From positions 211,413-275,412 of the forward strand of contig JAIMBJ010000002.1 in assembly GCA_023511455.1 (NCBI GenBank): DNA of 64,000 nt. The letters run 5' to 3'. Positions 42,525 through 50,870 of this stretch are shown piece by piece (within the stretch, counting starts at the first letter, position 1; every line of letters starts with the position of its first letter). A model generated the notes under the pieces. That model did not search any database, was not told where the DNA came from, and saw only the letters and a list, made by a program, of their open reading frames with translations. Made by a program: the position numbers and the translations under genes. The DNA comes from Bacillota bacterium (GTDB taxonomy: Bacteria; Armatimonadota; HRBIN16).

Positions 42525-43793
42525 CTAAGTTCGCACCTGCCCATCGCCGTAAACGACGAATTTGGTGGTGGTCAGTTCGCGCAAACCCATGGGACCGCGT
42601 GCGTGCAACTTCTGGGTGCTGATGCCGACCTCCGCCCCAAAGCCGAACTCAAAGCCATCGGTGAAACGGGTAGAGGCGTTTACATACACGCAGGCGGCGT
42701 CTACCTCGCGCGTGAACCGTCGCGCGGCGTCCAGACTGCGCGTGATGATGGCTTCGGAATGGCGACTGCCGTACTGGTTGATGTGGGCGATTGCCTCGTC
42801 GAGGCTGTCTACCACCTTCACCGCCAATATCAGCGCGAGATATTCGGTGTACCAGTCCTCTTCGGTAGCCTCCACCGCCCAGGGAACCAGCTGTCGTGTA
42901 CGTCCACAGCCACGGATTTCCACGCCCGCCGCCTTCAACCGTTCTGCGAACGCAGGCAGAAACTCTGCCGCTACCGCCGAGTGCACCAACAGGGTCTCCA
43001 TCGCGTTGCACACGGAGGGGCGCTGTACCTTCGCGTTGAACGCCACCTCTGAAGCCATTTGCAGGTCAGCGTCCTCGTGGATATAAGTATGGCAGTTGCC
43101 CACACCGGTTTCAATCACGGGCACGGTAGCGGTCTGCATCACCGTCTGGATTAAGCCTGCGCCCCCCCGCGGGATGATGCAGTCGACCAGACCGTTAAGG
43201 CGCATCAGATGGGTGGCGGCTTCGCGGTCGGTGGTCTGCACCATCTGCACGCACTCTGCCGGTAGCCCTGCATCCTCTATCGCGCGTACGAGACTGGATG
43301 TAATCGCCTGGTTGGAGCGAAACGCCTCTGAGCCGCCGCGCAGGATGACCGCATTGCCCGATTTGAGGCACAACGCTGCCGCGTCAGCGGTAACGTTCGG
43401 GCGCGATTCGTAGATGATGGCCACCACTCCCAGCGGCACGCGCACCTTCAGGATTTCCAGCCCGTTGGGACGCTTCCAGCCTTCCACAATTTCGCCTACC
43501 GGGTCGGGCAGAGCTGCAACCTGCCGGATGCCTTCCGCCATCGACGCGATGCGCTTCTCGTTCAGCGTCAACCGCTCGATCATCGCTTCGGGCAACCCGC
43601 GTTCACGCGCTTGACGGATATCCTCCTCGTTCGCCTCCAGTATCCGCACCGAATCGGCGAGCAGGGCATCCGCCATCGCCAGCAACGCATGGTCTTTCGC
43701 TGAGGTACTTGCATGTGCCAGCGACATCGCCGCACGGCGAGCCGCTTTCGCCTGTTCGGTAACCTGATGTGTCCAATCGCTCATCTGTATCAT
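42525..43793 (-). CDS. proA: Glutamate-5-semialdehyde dehydrogenase (gamma-glutamyl phosphate reductase)
   Basis: A 422-residue NADPH-dependent reductase in proline synthesis. The catalytic cysteine is in RPSVCNAMETLLVH. The segments 'RVPLGVVAIIYESRPNVTADAAALCLKSGN' in pieces (IYESRPNVTADA) and 'TRFTDGFEFGFGAEVGISTQK' (FGFGAEVGIST) are diagnostic of ProA. Two starts are possible, 43793 or 43784 (the latter 12 nt after GAGG). ProB is not adjacent. A MITE-like element begins 24 bp upstream, so the operon promoter lies in or beyond that insert. Confidence 0.95.
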   Translation of the reverse strand: MIQMSDWTHQVTEQAKAARRAAMSLAHASTSAKDHALLAMADALLADSVRILEANEEDIRQARERGLPEAMIERLTLNEKRIASMAEGIRQVAALPDPVGEIVEGWKRPNGLEILKVRVPLGVVAIIYESRPNVTADAAALCLKSGNAVILRGGSEAFRSNQAITSSLVRAIEDAGLPAECVQMVQTTDREAATHLMRLNGLVDCIIPRGGAGLIQTVMQTATVPVIETGVGNCHTYIHEDADLQMASEVAFNAKVQRPSVCNAMETLLVHSAVAAEFLPAFAERLKAAGVEIRGCGRTRQLVPWAVEATEEDWYTEYLALILAVKVVDSLDEAIAHINQYGSRHSEAIITRSLDAARRFTREVDAACVYVNASTRFTDGFEFGFGAEVGISTQKLHARGPMGLRELTTTKFVVYGDGQVRT

Positions 43794-43816
43794 CTACCTC
43801 TGACCGTAATTTCTTT

Positions 43817-44009
43817 AGGAGTTACGCAGTTGAAAGACTGCTCGGGAGTTTGCAGTATAAAGCGACATCATCTGTCATTCTGAGCGAAGCGAAGAATCTC
43901 CGCTGTGGCTCTCAGATGCTTCGCTGACGCTCAGCATGACAGAAAATTGTCTCTACAGTTGCTGAAAAAGCACGTCCCGCGGGGTGTTCATCGCAACTGC
44001 GTAACTCCT
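43817..44009. mobile_element. MITE-like element with 16-bp terminal inverted repeats
   Basis: AGGAGTTACGCAGTTG (43817-43832) and CAACTGCGTAACTCCT (43994-44009) are perfect inverted ends of a 193-bp unit without coding capacity. Nested in it is a palindrome (43873-43941) with arms TGTCATTCTGAGCG and CGCTCAGCATGACA, a sequence type I recognise as a common interspersed bacterial repeat. A minus-strand TATACT at 43859-43854 could serve as an outward -10 for proA. No clear target-site duplication was seen. Confidence 0.75.
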
Positions 44010-44109
44010 ATTGTTTATAGATTACCACAAAACATCCTTCTCAGGACACGAACAACCAGGTTCTCCTGCTGCGAGGGACAGGAGACAAAAGGGCAGGCAT
44101 ACGCGGTGG

Positions 44110-44484
44110 TCAAGCCGATGATAACGCCGCCATCAGGTGCTGTTCCAGCTGCCCAACCGCCCTCCGCACCGCTTCGGGCTGAATGCCTGCGGCAACATCC
44201 GGGTAGCCCGCCTGCGTCAGCATCTCGGGAAGATGATAGGCGAGCTGCTTGAGCGTCCAGAGGATAGCATCCGACATGCCATAGCCCGCCAGCTCCACGT
44301 GTTCATCGCGCCCCATCGGGTCATAGTGGTAGTGCGGTTGGTACTTAAAGCAGTCGAAGCGCAGAATCTGGCGCGGGCTTCCGTTGACATGAGCGTATAC
44401 CCGGATATCGAAGCCCTCGTCACCACCGAAATGCCGGTACTGTGCCGTCAACCACACGTTGCCAGCCTCAAAAGTGCGCTGCAA
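44110..44484 (-). CDS. Hypothetical protein, soluble, histidine/aromatic rich
   Basis: A 124-residue protein that I do not recognise. It has a beta-rich first half (VWLTAQYRHFGGDEGFDIRV) with the striking motif FDCFKYQPHYHYDP, then an alpha-helical second half (about 70-124). The cluster of Tyr/His residues suggests a ligand or metal site. The TTG at 44484 lies 7 nt after AAGGAGG; an upstream in-frame TTG at 44526 has no ribosome site. No signal peptide or membrane segment. It is isolated between two mobile-type repeats. Confidence 0.6.
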   Translation of the reverse strand: MQRTFEAGNVWLTAQYRHFGGDEGFDIRVYAHVNGSPRQILRFDCFKYQPHYHYDPMGRDEHVELAGYGMSDAILWTLKQLAYHLPEMLTQAGYPDVAAGIQPEAVRRAVGQLEQHLMAALSSA

Positions 44485-44586
44485 AAACAGTCCTCCTTCC
44501 TGATATCCGCACGCTATTGGCTTCAACCTGCGTAGCGGTTATACGGAGTTTAGCACCAAACACCATAGAAAGGCAAGAGGTGGCGA

Positions 44587-44713
44587 GGGGTGTTCGATAA
44601 ATCCGCCAGAAGCCGCTTGGAGGGCGAGGTTCCCGCCGAGCTGTTGGGTGCGGGTTCGGCTCACCCGAAGGTTCGCCCTCCAAAAGATTTCTGTCGGACA
44701 TATCGAACACCCC
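44587..44713. repeat. Dispersed palindromic repeat, copy B (cleanest ends)
   Basis: A 127-bp unit. The ends GGGGTGTTCGATA (44587-44599) and TATCGAACACCCC (44701-44713) are perfect 13-bp inverted repeats; over 24 bp they differ at three positions. Internal arms GGAGGGCGA and TCGCCCTCC form a second nested palindrome. It is non-coding and ends 9 bp before the -35 box of the radical SAM gene. Confidence 0.8.
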
Positions 44714-44722
44714 CTGTTCCGG

Positions 44723-44759
44723 TTGACTCCGTCCATGCATCAGGTATACAATAGTATAC
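44723..44759 (+). promoter_or_regulatory. Promoter with palindromic operator before radical SAM gene
   Basis: TTGACT (44723-44728), 16 bp, TATACA (44745-44750). The -10 is inside the perfect palindrome GTATAC-AATA-GTATAC (44744-44759). Transcription would start at about 44757, directly at or before the first codon, so the mRNA is probably leaderless. The palindrome would let a dimeric repressor block RNA polymerase. Confidence 0.55.
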
Positions 44760-44762
44760 GTG

Positions 44763-45569
44763 ATGCGTTATCTGCAGGTTCAGGAAATACGCTGCAAACA
44801 CCTGTTGCACCGGACGGGTGCGTCTTTCGCGGAATGGACGCTCAACCCGTACATTGGGTGCGGGTTCGGGTGCTCGTATTGCTACGTACCGGTGTTGCGG
44901 GCGAAGCGTGGTCAGGAGGAGATAGGAGCGTGGGGCAGCTGGGTGCAGGTGAAGGTGAATGCGCCTGATGTGGTGCGACGTGAGATGCTGGACATGCCGC
45001 GCGACGCACACATCCTGATTGGCAGCGCGACCGATGCCTGGCAGCCCATAGAGAAGCGCTATCGGGTATCGCGCGGGGTGCTGTACGAGCTGAGCTTTTA
45101 TCCGAATCGGGTAACCATCTTCACCCGGTCTCCCCTGCTTATCCGTGACATCGACCTGCTGAGGCGCTTCGAAAACATCTCTGTGCACATCTCCGTGCCC
45201 ACAGTAGACGAACAGGTGCACCGTATCTTTGAGCCGCACGCGCCCGCTGTGGCAGGGCGGATAGAATTGACGCGCTGTTTACTGAAGGCGGGCATACGCA
45301 CCACCTGGGCGTGGTGTCCGTTTCTGCCGGGCGTCGAGAACACCCCGGTGCAGGTGAGGCAATATGTGCGCGCCGCCGTGCAGGCAGGTGTGCGTGAAAT
45401 CTGGGTGGGCAGGATGAACTACTGGAGCTTTCTGCAGGAACGATACAAAGCGCTGTTACGCCGTTACCGGGCACAGGTGGGGTGGGCACCACGCCTGCTG
45501 GTCAGAGAGGAGCTGGAACAGCTGGTACGCGAGGAGTGCGCAAAAGAGGGCATCCTCTGCAGGATATGA
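44763..45569 (+). CDS. SPL-type radical SAM protein
   Basis: A 268-residue radical SAM enzyme. The iron-sulphur cluster motif is CGFGCSYC in 'NPYIGCGFGCSYCYVP', the form found in spore-photoproduct-lyase-like (SplB family) and Rv2578c-like proteins. The (beta/alpha) core includes 'GSATDAWQPIEKRYRVSRGVL', 'ITIFTRSPLLIRDIDLL'-like and 'GRMNYWSF' segments. True SPL activity needs other features and cannot be claimed. No ribosome site precedes the start, consistent with the leaderless promoter. GTG at 44760 is an alternative start. Confidence 0.87.
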   Translation: MRYLQVQEIRCKHLLHRTGASFAEWTLNPYIGCGFGCSYCYVPVLRAKRGQEEIGAWGSWVQVKVNAPDVVRREMLDMPRDAHILIGSATDAWQPIEKRYRVSRGVLYELSFYPNRVTIFTRSPLLIRDIDLLRRFENISVHISVPTVDEQVHRIFEPHAPAVAGRIELTRCLLKAGIRTTWAWCPFLPGVENTPVQVRQYVRAAVQAGVREIWVGRMNYWSFLQERYKALLRRYRAQVGWAPRLLVREELEQLVREECAKEGILCRI

Positions 45570-45573
45570 TGCA

Positions 45574-45596
45574 GGGGCAACCACGAGGGTTGCCCC
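45574..45596. terminator. Hairpin between convergent genes
   Basis: GGGGCAACC, loop ACGAG, GGTTGCCCC lies between the radical SAM gene and the convergent GYD gene. There is no T-run on either side, so termination may be inefficient. Confidence 0.5.
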
Positions 45597-45608
45597 CATC
45601 CACTCAAA

Positions 45609-45869
45609 CTAGAAGCTCTCAGCAGGAACAGCCAGCATGGTGTCGGTTACCAGCAGACCCGTCTCCGCCACCGCGCGCAGGAAGCGGTTTGCGGTCGCCT
45701 GGTCTGGTGCAGACCACACGGTCACCAGGTCATATTGCCCGTAGGTAATCATCGCCACCTGAATCTGGATACCGTGCTGGGAAGCCAGGGTGTTGAGCTG
45801 CCCCAGACCACCACCGAACAGCTCCTTCGCCCGTCCCGGCGCTGCTTTCGCGAGCGTCACAAACTGCAT
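45609..45869 (-). CDS. GYD-domain protein
   Basis: An 86-residue ferredoxin-like (dimeric alpha/beta barrel) protein. It has the motif YGQYDLVTVWSAPD, equal to the conserved G-x-YD turn of GYD proteins. The start at 45869 follows GGGAGGTGG by about 6 nt. The frame extends 60 codons upstream but that part lies in the intergenic region and the end of the neighbouring gene. These proteins may bind small molecules or regulate enzymes; no specific role is known. It lies behind the ADP-ribosylglycohydrolase gene. Confidence 0.85.
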   Translation of the reverse strand: MQFVTLAKAAPGRAKELFGGGLGQLNTLASQHGIQIQVAMITYGQYDLVTVWSAPDQATANRFLRAVAETGLLVTDTMLAVPAESF

Positions 45870-45925
45870 GGTTGCCACCTCCCTCACTGGAGATTTTGTA
45901 TCGTGCTTCAGGGGGACCTCCCCTG

Positions 45926-47236
45926 TTAGCCTGTGCCGGTCAGTACCTTCGTCGCCTGCTTCAGACTGCGTTTTGCCAGGTCGCTGATTCGGTTTGCAGC
46001 GAAGCCGAACACTGCGCTGTACAGTGTGTTCTGTAGAGGTTCGATCCACTTCGCCGGCAGTGCCTTCGCGCCGAACGCCGCTCCCCAGATACTTCCTGCC
46101 GTTGCGCCGTTGCAGTCGGTATCCATTCCCTGCATCACCGAGATGGTAATCACCTTCTCAAAGTCGGGCCATCCCCACAGCAGAGCGTTCAGCACGATGG
46201 CGTCGTTGTTCACCGTGTGCACGGGATGGTACTTGCCGTAATATCGATTCAAGAGGCGTTCCAGAGCCTCCTGCCAGCTGCGGCACTCTTTTCGCCACCG
46301 CAGGCAATCGCGAATCATCTCCGCTTCGCGGCTCTGAGCGGGTATCTCTGCCGCACCTGCCCGGATAATCTCCACCACATCCTGCGTGGCAAACGCAGCG
46401 GCAATCATTGCCGCGACAAACATCTCGCCGTAGATGCCGTTCTTCACATGCGACAGCGCGGCATCCCGATAGGCAAACTCCGCCGCCTTTTCGGGATAAC
46501 CCGGCGCGACGTAACCCCAGAAATCCGCCCGAATGCGTGCGCCAATCCACTCGCGATACGGGTTCAGGTGTATCGGAACCTCCTCCAGAGGCAACTCGTT
46601 GACCAGATTGATGTACGCCTGTCGCTCCGCCGTATAGGTCTGGTAGGCAGGAAGCAGGTGCAGCCAGGCATTTCCCACATCGCGCGTGGTGAAGTCTGCG
46701 CCATGCCTCTCGAAAATGTGCAGCCCGAGCACCGTATAATCGGTATCGTCATCCCGCTCGCCGGCGTGGATATGCCCGATGGTGCACCAGGTGTACGGCT
46801 GTGGCACGCCTTCGGGTGGAGTGCGTGTCTCTGCTGGCAGATAGTCGGTCATGGGATAGGCGTCGGCTCCCTCCAGATACTGGCGGATACGCTCGTGACT
46901 CCAGCCTTCCACCGGCTTGCCCAGCATACACCCCGCGACACGCCCCAGCCACGCGCCGTGCAGCCTGTCCAGCAAATCCTCCTCGCAGATGACCATTTTG
47001 AAGCGACGCACGCCCTCATCGCGTGAGTGCCGGATGCCCTGCAGGTCGCTGGGTTCCCTGTAGGGAAAATCCTCGCGGATGGGCAGAGTCATCAGGTCGC
47101 GGTAAAGGTCCCACAGCTCCTCCGCACTGCGCGCTTCCTGCCAGCGATCGACAAAGCCGGCGGTATCCGCACCCTCTTCGCCACGCTGGATGATTTCGTC
47201 GTGCAGCAGCGCACGCAATGTTTCCACAGATGGCAT
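45926..47236 (-). CDS. ADP-ribosylglycohydrolase (DraG) family protein
   Basis: A 436-residue protein. The N-terminal ~90 residues are an unassigned helical extension. The catalytic part begins 'DRLHGAWLGRVAGCMLGKPVEG' with its glycine-rich first helix. The metal-binding sets are ERDDDTDYT (about residue 160) and MDTDCNGATAGSIWGA near residue 380, matching the two aspartate clusters of DraG-like hydrolases that bind two magnesium ions. It may remove ADP-ribose from proteins or nucleotides, though many family members are broader hydrolases. Start at 47236 with AAGGAG 9 nt upstream. Confidence 0.88.
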   Translation of the reverse strand: MPSVETLRALLHDEIIQRGEEGADTAGFVDRWQEARSAEELWDLYRDLMTLPIREDFPYREPSDLQGIRHSRDEGVRRFKMVICEEDLLDRLHGAWLGRVAGCMLGKPVEGWSHERIRQYLEGADAYPMTDYLPAETRTPPEGVPQPYTWCTIGHIHAGERDDDTDYTVLGLHIFERHGADFTTRDVGNAWLHLLPAYQTYTAERQAYINLVNELPLEEVPIHLNPYREWIGARIRADFWGYVAPGYPEKAAEFAYRDAALSHVKNGIYGEMFVAAMIAAAFATQDVVEIIRAGAAEIPAQSREAEMIRDCLRWRKECRSWQEALERLLNRYYGKYHPVHTVNNDAIVLNALLWGWPDFEKVITISVMQGMDTDCNGATAGSIWGAAFGAKALPAKWIEPLQNTLYSAVFGFAANRISDLAKRSLKQATKVLTGTG

Positions 47237-47448
47237 CGCTGGATCTCCTTCTGAACGAATCATGCACGCAGTTTCCTTCGCCGAGAGGCACAGACCTTCC
47301 TGTTGCGCTGGGTGCAGGAAAGATGCGGCTACATCGGGCGTTGTAGAGACGCCCAGACAGCCTGACCCACCATGTCAATGGCAGGACATTCTCAGGCGCA
47401 AGCGTCACCCTGCGGGCTAGCAATGATGTCTCAGGGCAGGCAATCTCC

Positions 47449-48144
47449 TCACAAATGGTCAGACTGGTGAGTCAGCGAAGCCGCGGGGTGCCTCTCTTCG
47501 TGTTCCAGATGGTACGACAGCACCGCCAGCTCTTGCAAGAAGGAGACGTTGCGCACCACCACATGCGGAGGAACGCGCAGGATAGTGGGCGCGAAGTTGA
47601 GGATAGCCGTCACCCCAGCATCTACCAGAAGGTCCGTGACCTCCTGCGCTGCGCTGGCGGGCACCGCAATGATGCCGATGCGGGCACGGATGCGCTCGTT
47701 CACCTCTTTCAGACGGTTCACATCCAGTATTTCATGCTCCCAGAGCATCCTGCCTATTTTGGCGTAGTTGTTGTCGAAAACGGCGGCAATGGTGAACTTG
47801 TGCTCGCGCAGACCGGGGTAGCCCACCAGTGCGGAGCCCAGGTTGCCCGCCCCCACCAGCAACACCGGCTGCTCGCGGTGGATTTTGAGGATTCGGGCGA
47901 TGTGCCGGTGCAGATCGCTGACTCGGTAGCCAACGCCCGGCTTTCCAAACTCGCCAAAGTAGGACAGGTCTTTACGAAACTGTGCGGCGTTGATTCCGGT
48001 TTGCTCTTCGATATCTGTGGACGAAACAATGTGCACTTGCGCCGCCTCGAGGTCGCTGAGCAATCGCAGGTAAGTCGCCAGGCGCTCGAGGGTGGGAATG
48101 GGTACCCGTTGATTGTTGAATTTGCTCCTGTCACGACGTGCCAT
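47449..48144 (-). CDS. rex: Redox-sensing transcriptional repressor Rex
   Basis: A 231-residue protein. The N-terminal winged helix contains 'RLATYLRLLSDLEAAQVHIVSSTDIEEQTGINAAQFRKDLSYFGEFGKPGVGY' in pieces (FRKDLSYFGEFGKPGVGY is diagnostic), and the Rossmann domain has VLLVGAGNLGSALVGY. Rex senses the NADH/NAD ratio and represses respiratory and fermentative genes. The gene stands alone and divergently from the metal-resistance genes. No classical Rex operator (TTGTGA-N6-TCACAA) was seen immediately around it. Confidence 0.95.
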   Translation of the reverse strand: MARRDRSKFNNQRVPIPTLERLATYLRLLSDLEAAQVHIVSSTDIEEQTGINAAQFRKDLSYFGEFGKPGVGYRVSDLHRHIARILKIHREQPVLLVGAGNLGSALVGYPGLREHKFTIAAVFDNNYAKIGRMLWEHEILDVNRLKEVNERIRARIGIIAVPASAAQEVTDLLVDAGVTAILNFAPTILRVPPHVVVRNVSFLQELAVLSYHLEHEERHPAASLTHQSDHL

Positions 48145-48180
48145 TCTTCGGACAAAGCCCCTCTGAGAATATGTTGTTCA

Positions 48181-48233
48181 AGATATATAGCATATCTAAA
48201 AAATTATACCCTATCCGAAGAGGAAACGGTCAA
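48181..48233 (-). promoter_or_regulatory. Promoter region of rex with inverted repeat
   Basis: Minus strand: TTGACC (48233-48228), 19 bp, TATAAT (48208-48203). Downstream, AGATAT-ATAGC-ATATCT (48181-48197) is a small inverted repeat that would overlap the start of transcription and might be an operator. Confidence 0.5.
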
Positions 48234-48262
48234 GGTCGCAAGAGGGTGTTCGGGAAAGATGA

Positions 48263-48311
48263 TTGACTTCCCGGAGCGGATTTGCCATAATAATATTGAA
48301 CATCTGTTCAA
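48263..48311 (+). promoter_or_regulatory. Promoter and metal-regulator operator of arsR-type/P1B-ATPase operon
   Basis: TTGACT (48263-48268) with an ATAATA/TAATAA -10 about 18-19 bp later. Just downstream is the perfect inverted repeat TTGAACA-TC-TGTTCAA (48296-48311), which matches the TGAACA...TGTTCA sites of SmtB/CzrA-type repressors. Binding would cover the transcription start. Confidence 0.75.
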
Positions 48312-48332
48312 ATGTTCAAAAGAGGATACCGG

Positions 48333-48701
48333 ATGAGAAACTTAGCCCCTGTGCTGCAATGCGACCCGAATGACCATGTGGATACGACGGCTGTTGCCCG
48401 TGTGCAGCAGTCGCTTCCCGATATTCGCACGCTCACGCGCATGAGTGAGATATTTGCCGCACTGGGGGATGCCACCCGCTTGCGCCTCTTGCTCGCGCTC
48501 AGCCACCAACCGCTGTGCGTGCACGAGTTGTCCGAGGTACTGGGCGTCAGCGTCAGCGCGGTCTCGCATCAGCTGCGCACGCTCAAGATGTTGAGGCTGG
48601 TCACCGCGCAGCGTGCGGGCAAGCGAGTGTACTACTCGCTGGACGATGCACACGTCCACCACCTCATCGAACAGGGTCTGCAACACGCTCTGGAGCGATA
48701 G
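48333..48701 (+). CDS. ArsR/SmtB-family metal-sensing repressor
   Basis: A 122-residue winged-helix protein. Recognition region: 'CVHELSEVLGVSVSAVSHQLRTL'. The last helix reads DDAHVHHLIEQGLQHALE, with the D-x-H...H-x-x-E/H spacing of the alpha-5 site that binds zinc or cobalt in SmtB/CzrA. It therefore most likely senses zinc (or cadmium). I start at the ATG following AGAGGAT. It lies 3 nt upstream of the P1B-ATPase and directly behind a SmtB-type operator, so self-regulation is expected. Confidence 0.88.
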   Translation: MRNLAPVLQCDPNDHVDTTAVARVQQSLPDIRTLTRMSEIFAALGDATRLRLLLALSHQPLCVHELSEVLGVSVSAVSHQLRTLKMLRLVTAQRAGKRVYYSLDDAHVHHLIEQGLQHALER

Positions 48702-48704
48702 CCA

Positions 48705-50870
48705 ATGACGGACAGCAAAGCCCGGCAATCCAGCAGGCTGCAGAGGAAAACCTTCCGCGTGAGCGAGATGGACTGCGCGGATTGCGCAACGGGTTTGGAG
48801 GAGGCGATACGCCGGGTACCGGGCGTGCAGCAGGTGAGGGCAGCTTTTCACACCGGCACCGTACAGGTGTGGGTTTCGCCTGAGGTGGAGGAAAGCGTTT
48901 TGCAAGAGGCGGCACAACGGGCTGGGTACCGGCTTTTACCACACCCGGCGGCGCACAGCCACGCAGAAGGCGGGCATCAGCGCAAAGGGGTAGTGGTGCT
49001 GGCGTCACTGTTAGGTATTGTGGCGTTCGTCTTGCAGAAGCAGCAGGTTTCCGCGTGGATGTTCGTTCCCCTTTATCTCACAGCGATTGTGCTTGCCGGA
49101 GTGCCTACCTTTATCGCCGCATGGAGAGCAGTGCGCCAGCGTATGCTGGACACCAACGTGCTGATGAGTATCGCCGTGCTCGGCGCGATAGGTCTGCAGG
49201 AATGGGCAGAAGCCACGACGGTGGTCTGTTTGTTCGCCATCGGCAACCTGCTGGAACACCTTACCACCGAGCGCACCCGTCGTGCTATCCGCCAGCTCAT
49301 GGACTCCGCGCCGGAAACCGCTACCGTCGTGACGCCGGAGGGTACACACACCGTGCCCGCCGCCCTGGTGCGGCAGGATGAGCGCATCCGCATCCGAGCC
49401 GGTGAACGCTTCCCACTGGATGGCGAAATCGTAGAGGGTTATTCGGATGTAGACCAGTCCATGATTACGGGCGAAAGCCGCCCGGTGCCCAAATCGCCGG
49501 GTGACACGGTGTTTGCCGGCACGCTCAACCAGACCGGTATGGTGGACGTTCGCGTGACACGCACCTATGAGAACACCACCCTTGCCCGGCTTATCCATCT
49601 GGTGGAGGAGGCGCAGGAGCATAAAGCCCCGCTTCAGCATCTGGTAGACCGTTTCGCGCGGGTTTATACTCCTGTCGTGATTGCGCTGGCGGTGCTGATT
49701 TCCACCATCCCTTCCCTCATCTGGGGCGACTTTGACCGCTGGTTCTTCCGCAGTCTGAGCCTGTTGCTTATCGCGTGCCCCTGTGCCCTGGTCATCTCCA
49801 CACCGGTAGCACTGGTTGCCGCACTGGGAACCGCCTCGCGCCTCGGTGTTCTCATCAAGGGCGGTATTTATGTCGAGGCGATGGCGCAGGTGCGCGCGAT
49901 GGTCTACGACAAGACCGGCACACTGACCACCGGCAAGATGCGCGTGCGCGAAGTACAGTGCCTGGACAACGTGCCAGAGGGGCAGCTGCTGGCAATGGCT
50001 GCCGCTGTGGAGACAGCGTCTACTCACCCACTGGCAGAGGCTTTGCGCGAAGAAGCCAGCCGGCGCGGTCTATCTTTGCCATCGGTGCGCGACAGCAGGG
50101 TGGTTCCCGGCAAGGGCGTGCAGGGCATGATAGACGGCAAATGGTGCAAGGTGGGCAGTGCCGAATTCGCCTGCACGCACCTCGTTCAGGATATGCCCCT
50201 CCTTCCCAGCGCAGAGGAAGAGGAGGCAACCCAGGTATGGGTGCAGATAGATGGGAAAACGGCTGGGCGTATCCTCTTCGAGGACACGCGCCGTGCTGAA
50301 GCGGCGCAGGTGGTGCGCGAGCTGCGCAGGATGGGGATAGACTACCACGTGATGCTCAGCGGAGACAGAGAGCCCATCGCGCGGAGGATTGCCCGCGACC
50401 TGGGGTTGGACGAGGTGCGTGCCCCATTGTTGCCCGAAGAGAAGGTAGAGGCGGTGCGCGAACTGCGTGAGCGGTTTGGGGCGGTAGCCATGATCGGCGA
50501 TGGCATTAACGACGCCCCTGCACTGAAGGTGGCAACGGTGGGAATCGCAATGGGCGCCGCTGGCAGCGACGCGGCGATAGAGGCGGCGGACATCGCTCTG
50601 ATGAATGACGATCTGCGTCTTCTGCCCTACCTGGTAGGTTTAAGCCGCGCCACCGTGAGCATTATCCGCCAGAACATCGCCCTTGCCGTCGGCACGAAAC
50701 TGCTGCTGCTGTTCATTGCGGCGCCGGGCTATCTGCCTCTCTGGCTGGCGGTGATGGGAGATACGGGCGTGTCATTGCTGGTAACACTGAATGCGCTCAG
50801 ACTGTTCAAACATCGGCACGAGGAGGTCTCAGAGGAGTTGAGGCCTTCTGATGAGCCTCCCCGCTTGTAG
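48705..50870 (+). CDS. P1B-type heavy-metal ATPase (zinc/cadmium/lead exporter)
   Basis: A 721-residue membrane ATPase. N-terminal metal-binding domain with MDCADC (near residue 22). A His-rich linker (HPAAHSHAEGGHQ) follows. Membrane CPC motif in ACPCALVISTP, phosphorylation site DKTGTLT, hinge GDGINDAPAL, and the last helices with MGDTGVSLLVTLNALRL; the aspartate/glycine in that segment is typical of the ZntA/CadA subgroup. The partner repressor and operator agree with zinc or cadmium efflux. The stop codon TAG lies within repeat copy C, so the extreme C-terminus (PSDEPPRL) may have been changed by that repeat. Confidence 0.93.
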   Translation: MTDSKARQSSRLQRKTFRVSEMDCADCATGLEEAIRRVPGVQQVRAAFHTGTVQVWVSPEVEESVLQEAAQRAGYRLLPHPAAHSHAEGGHQRKGVVVLASLLGIVAFVLQKQQVSAWMFVPLYLTAIVLAGVPTFIAAWRAVRQRMLDTNVLMSIAVLGAIGLQEWAEATTVVCLFAIGNLLEHLTTERTRRAIRQLMDSAPETATVVTPEGTHTVPAALVRQDERIRIRAGERFPLDGEIVEGYSDVDQSMITGESRPVPKSPGDTVFAGTLNQTGMVDVRVTRTYENTTLARLIHLVEEAQEHKAPLQHLVDRFARVYTPVVIALAVLISTIPSLIWGDFDRWFFRSLSLLLIACPCALVISTPVALVAALGTASRLGVLIKGGIYVEAMAQVRAMVYDKTGTLTTGKMRVREVQCLDNVPEGQLLAMAAAVETASTHPLAEALREEASRRGLSLPSVRDSRVVPGKGVQGMIDGKWCKVGSAEFACTHLVQDMPLLPSAEEEEATQVWVQIDGKTAGRILFEDTRRAEAAQVVRELRRMGIDYHVMLSGDREPIARRIARDLGLDEVRAPLLPEEKVEAVRELRERFGAVAMIGDGINDAPALKVATVGIAMGAAGSDAAIEAADIALMNDDLRLLPYLVGLSRATVSIIRQNIALAVGTKLLLLFIAAPGYLPLWLAVMGDTGVSLLVTLNALRLFKHRHEEVSEELRPSDEPPRL

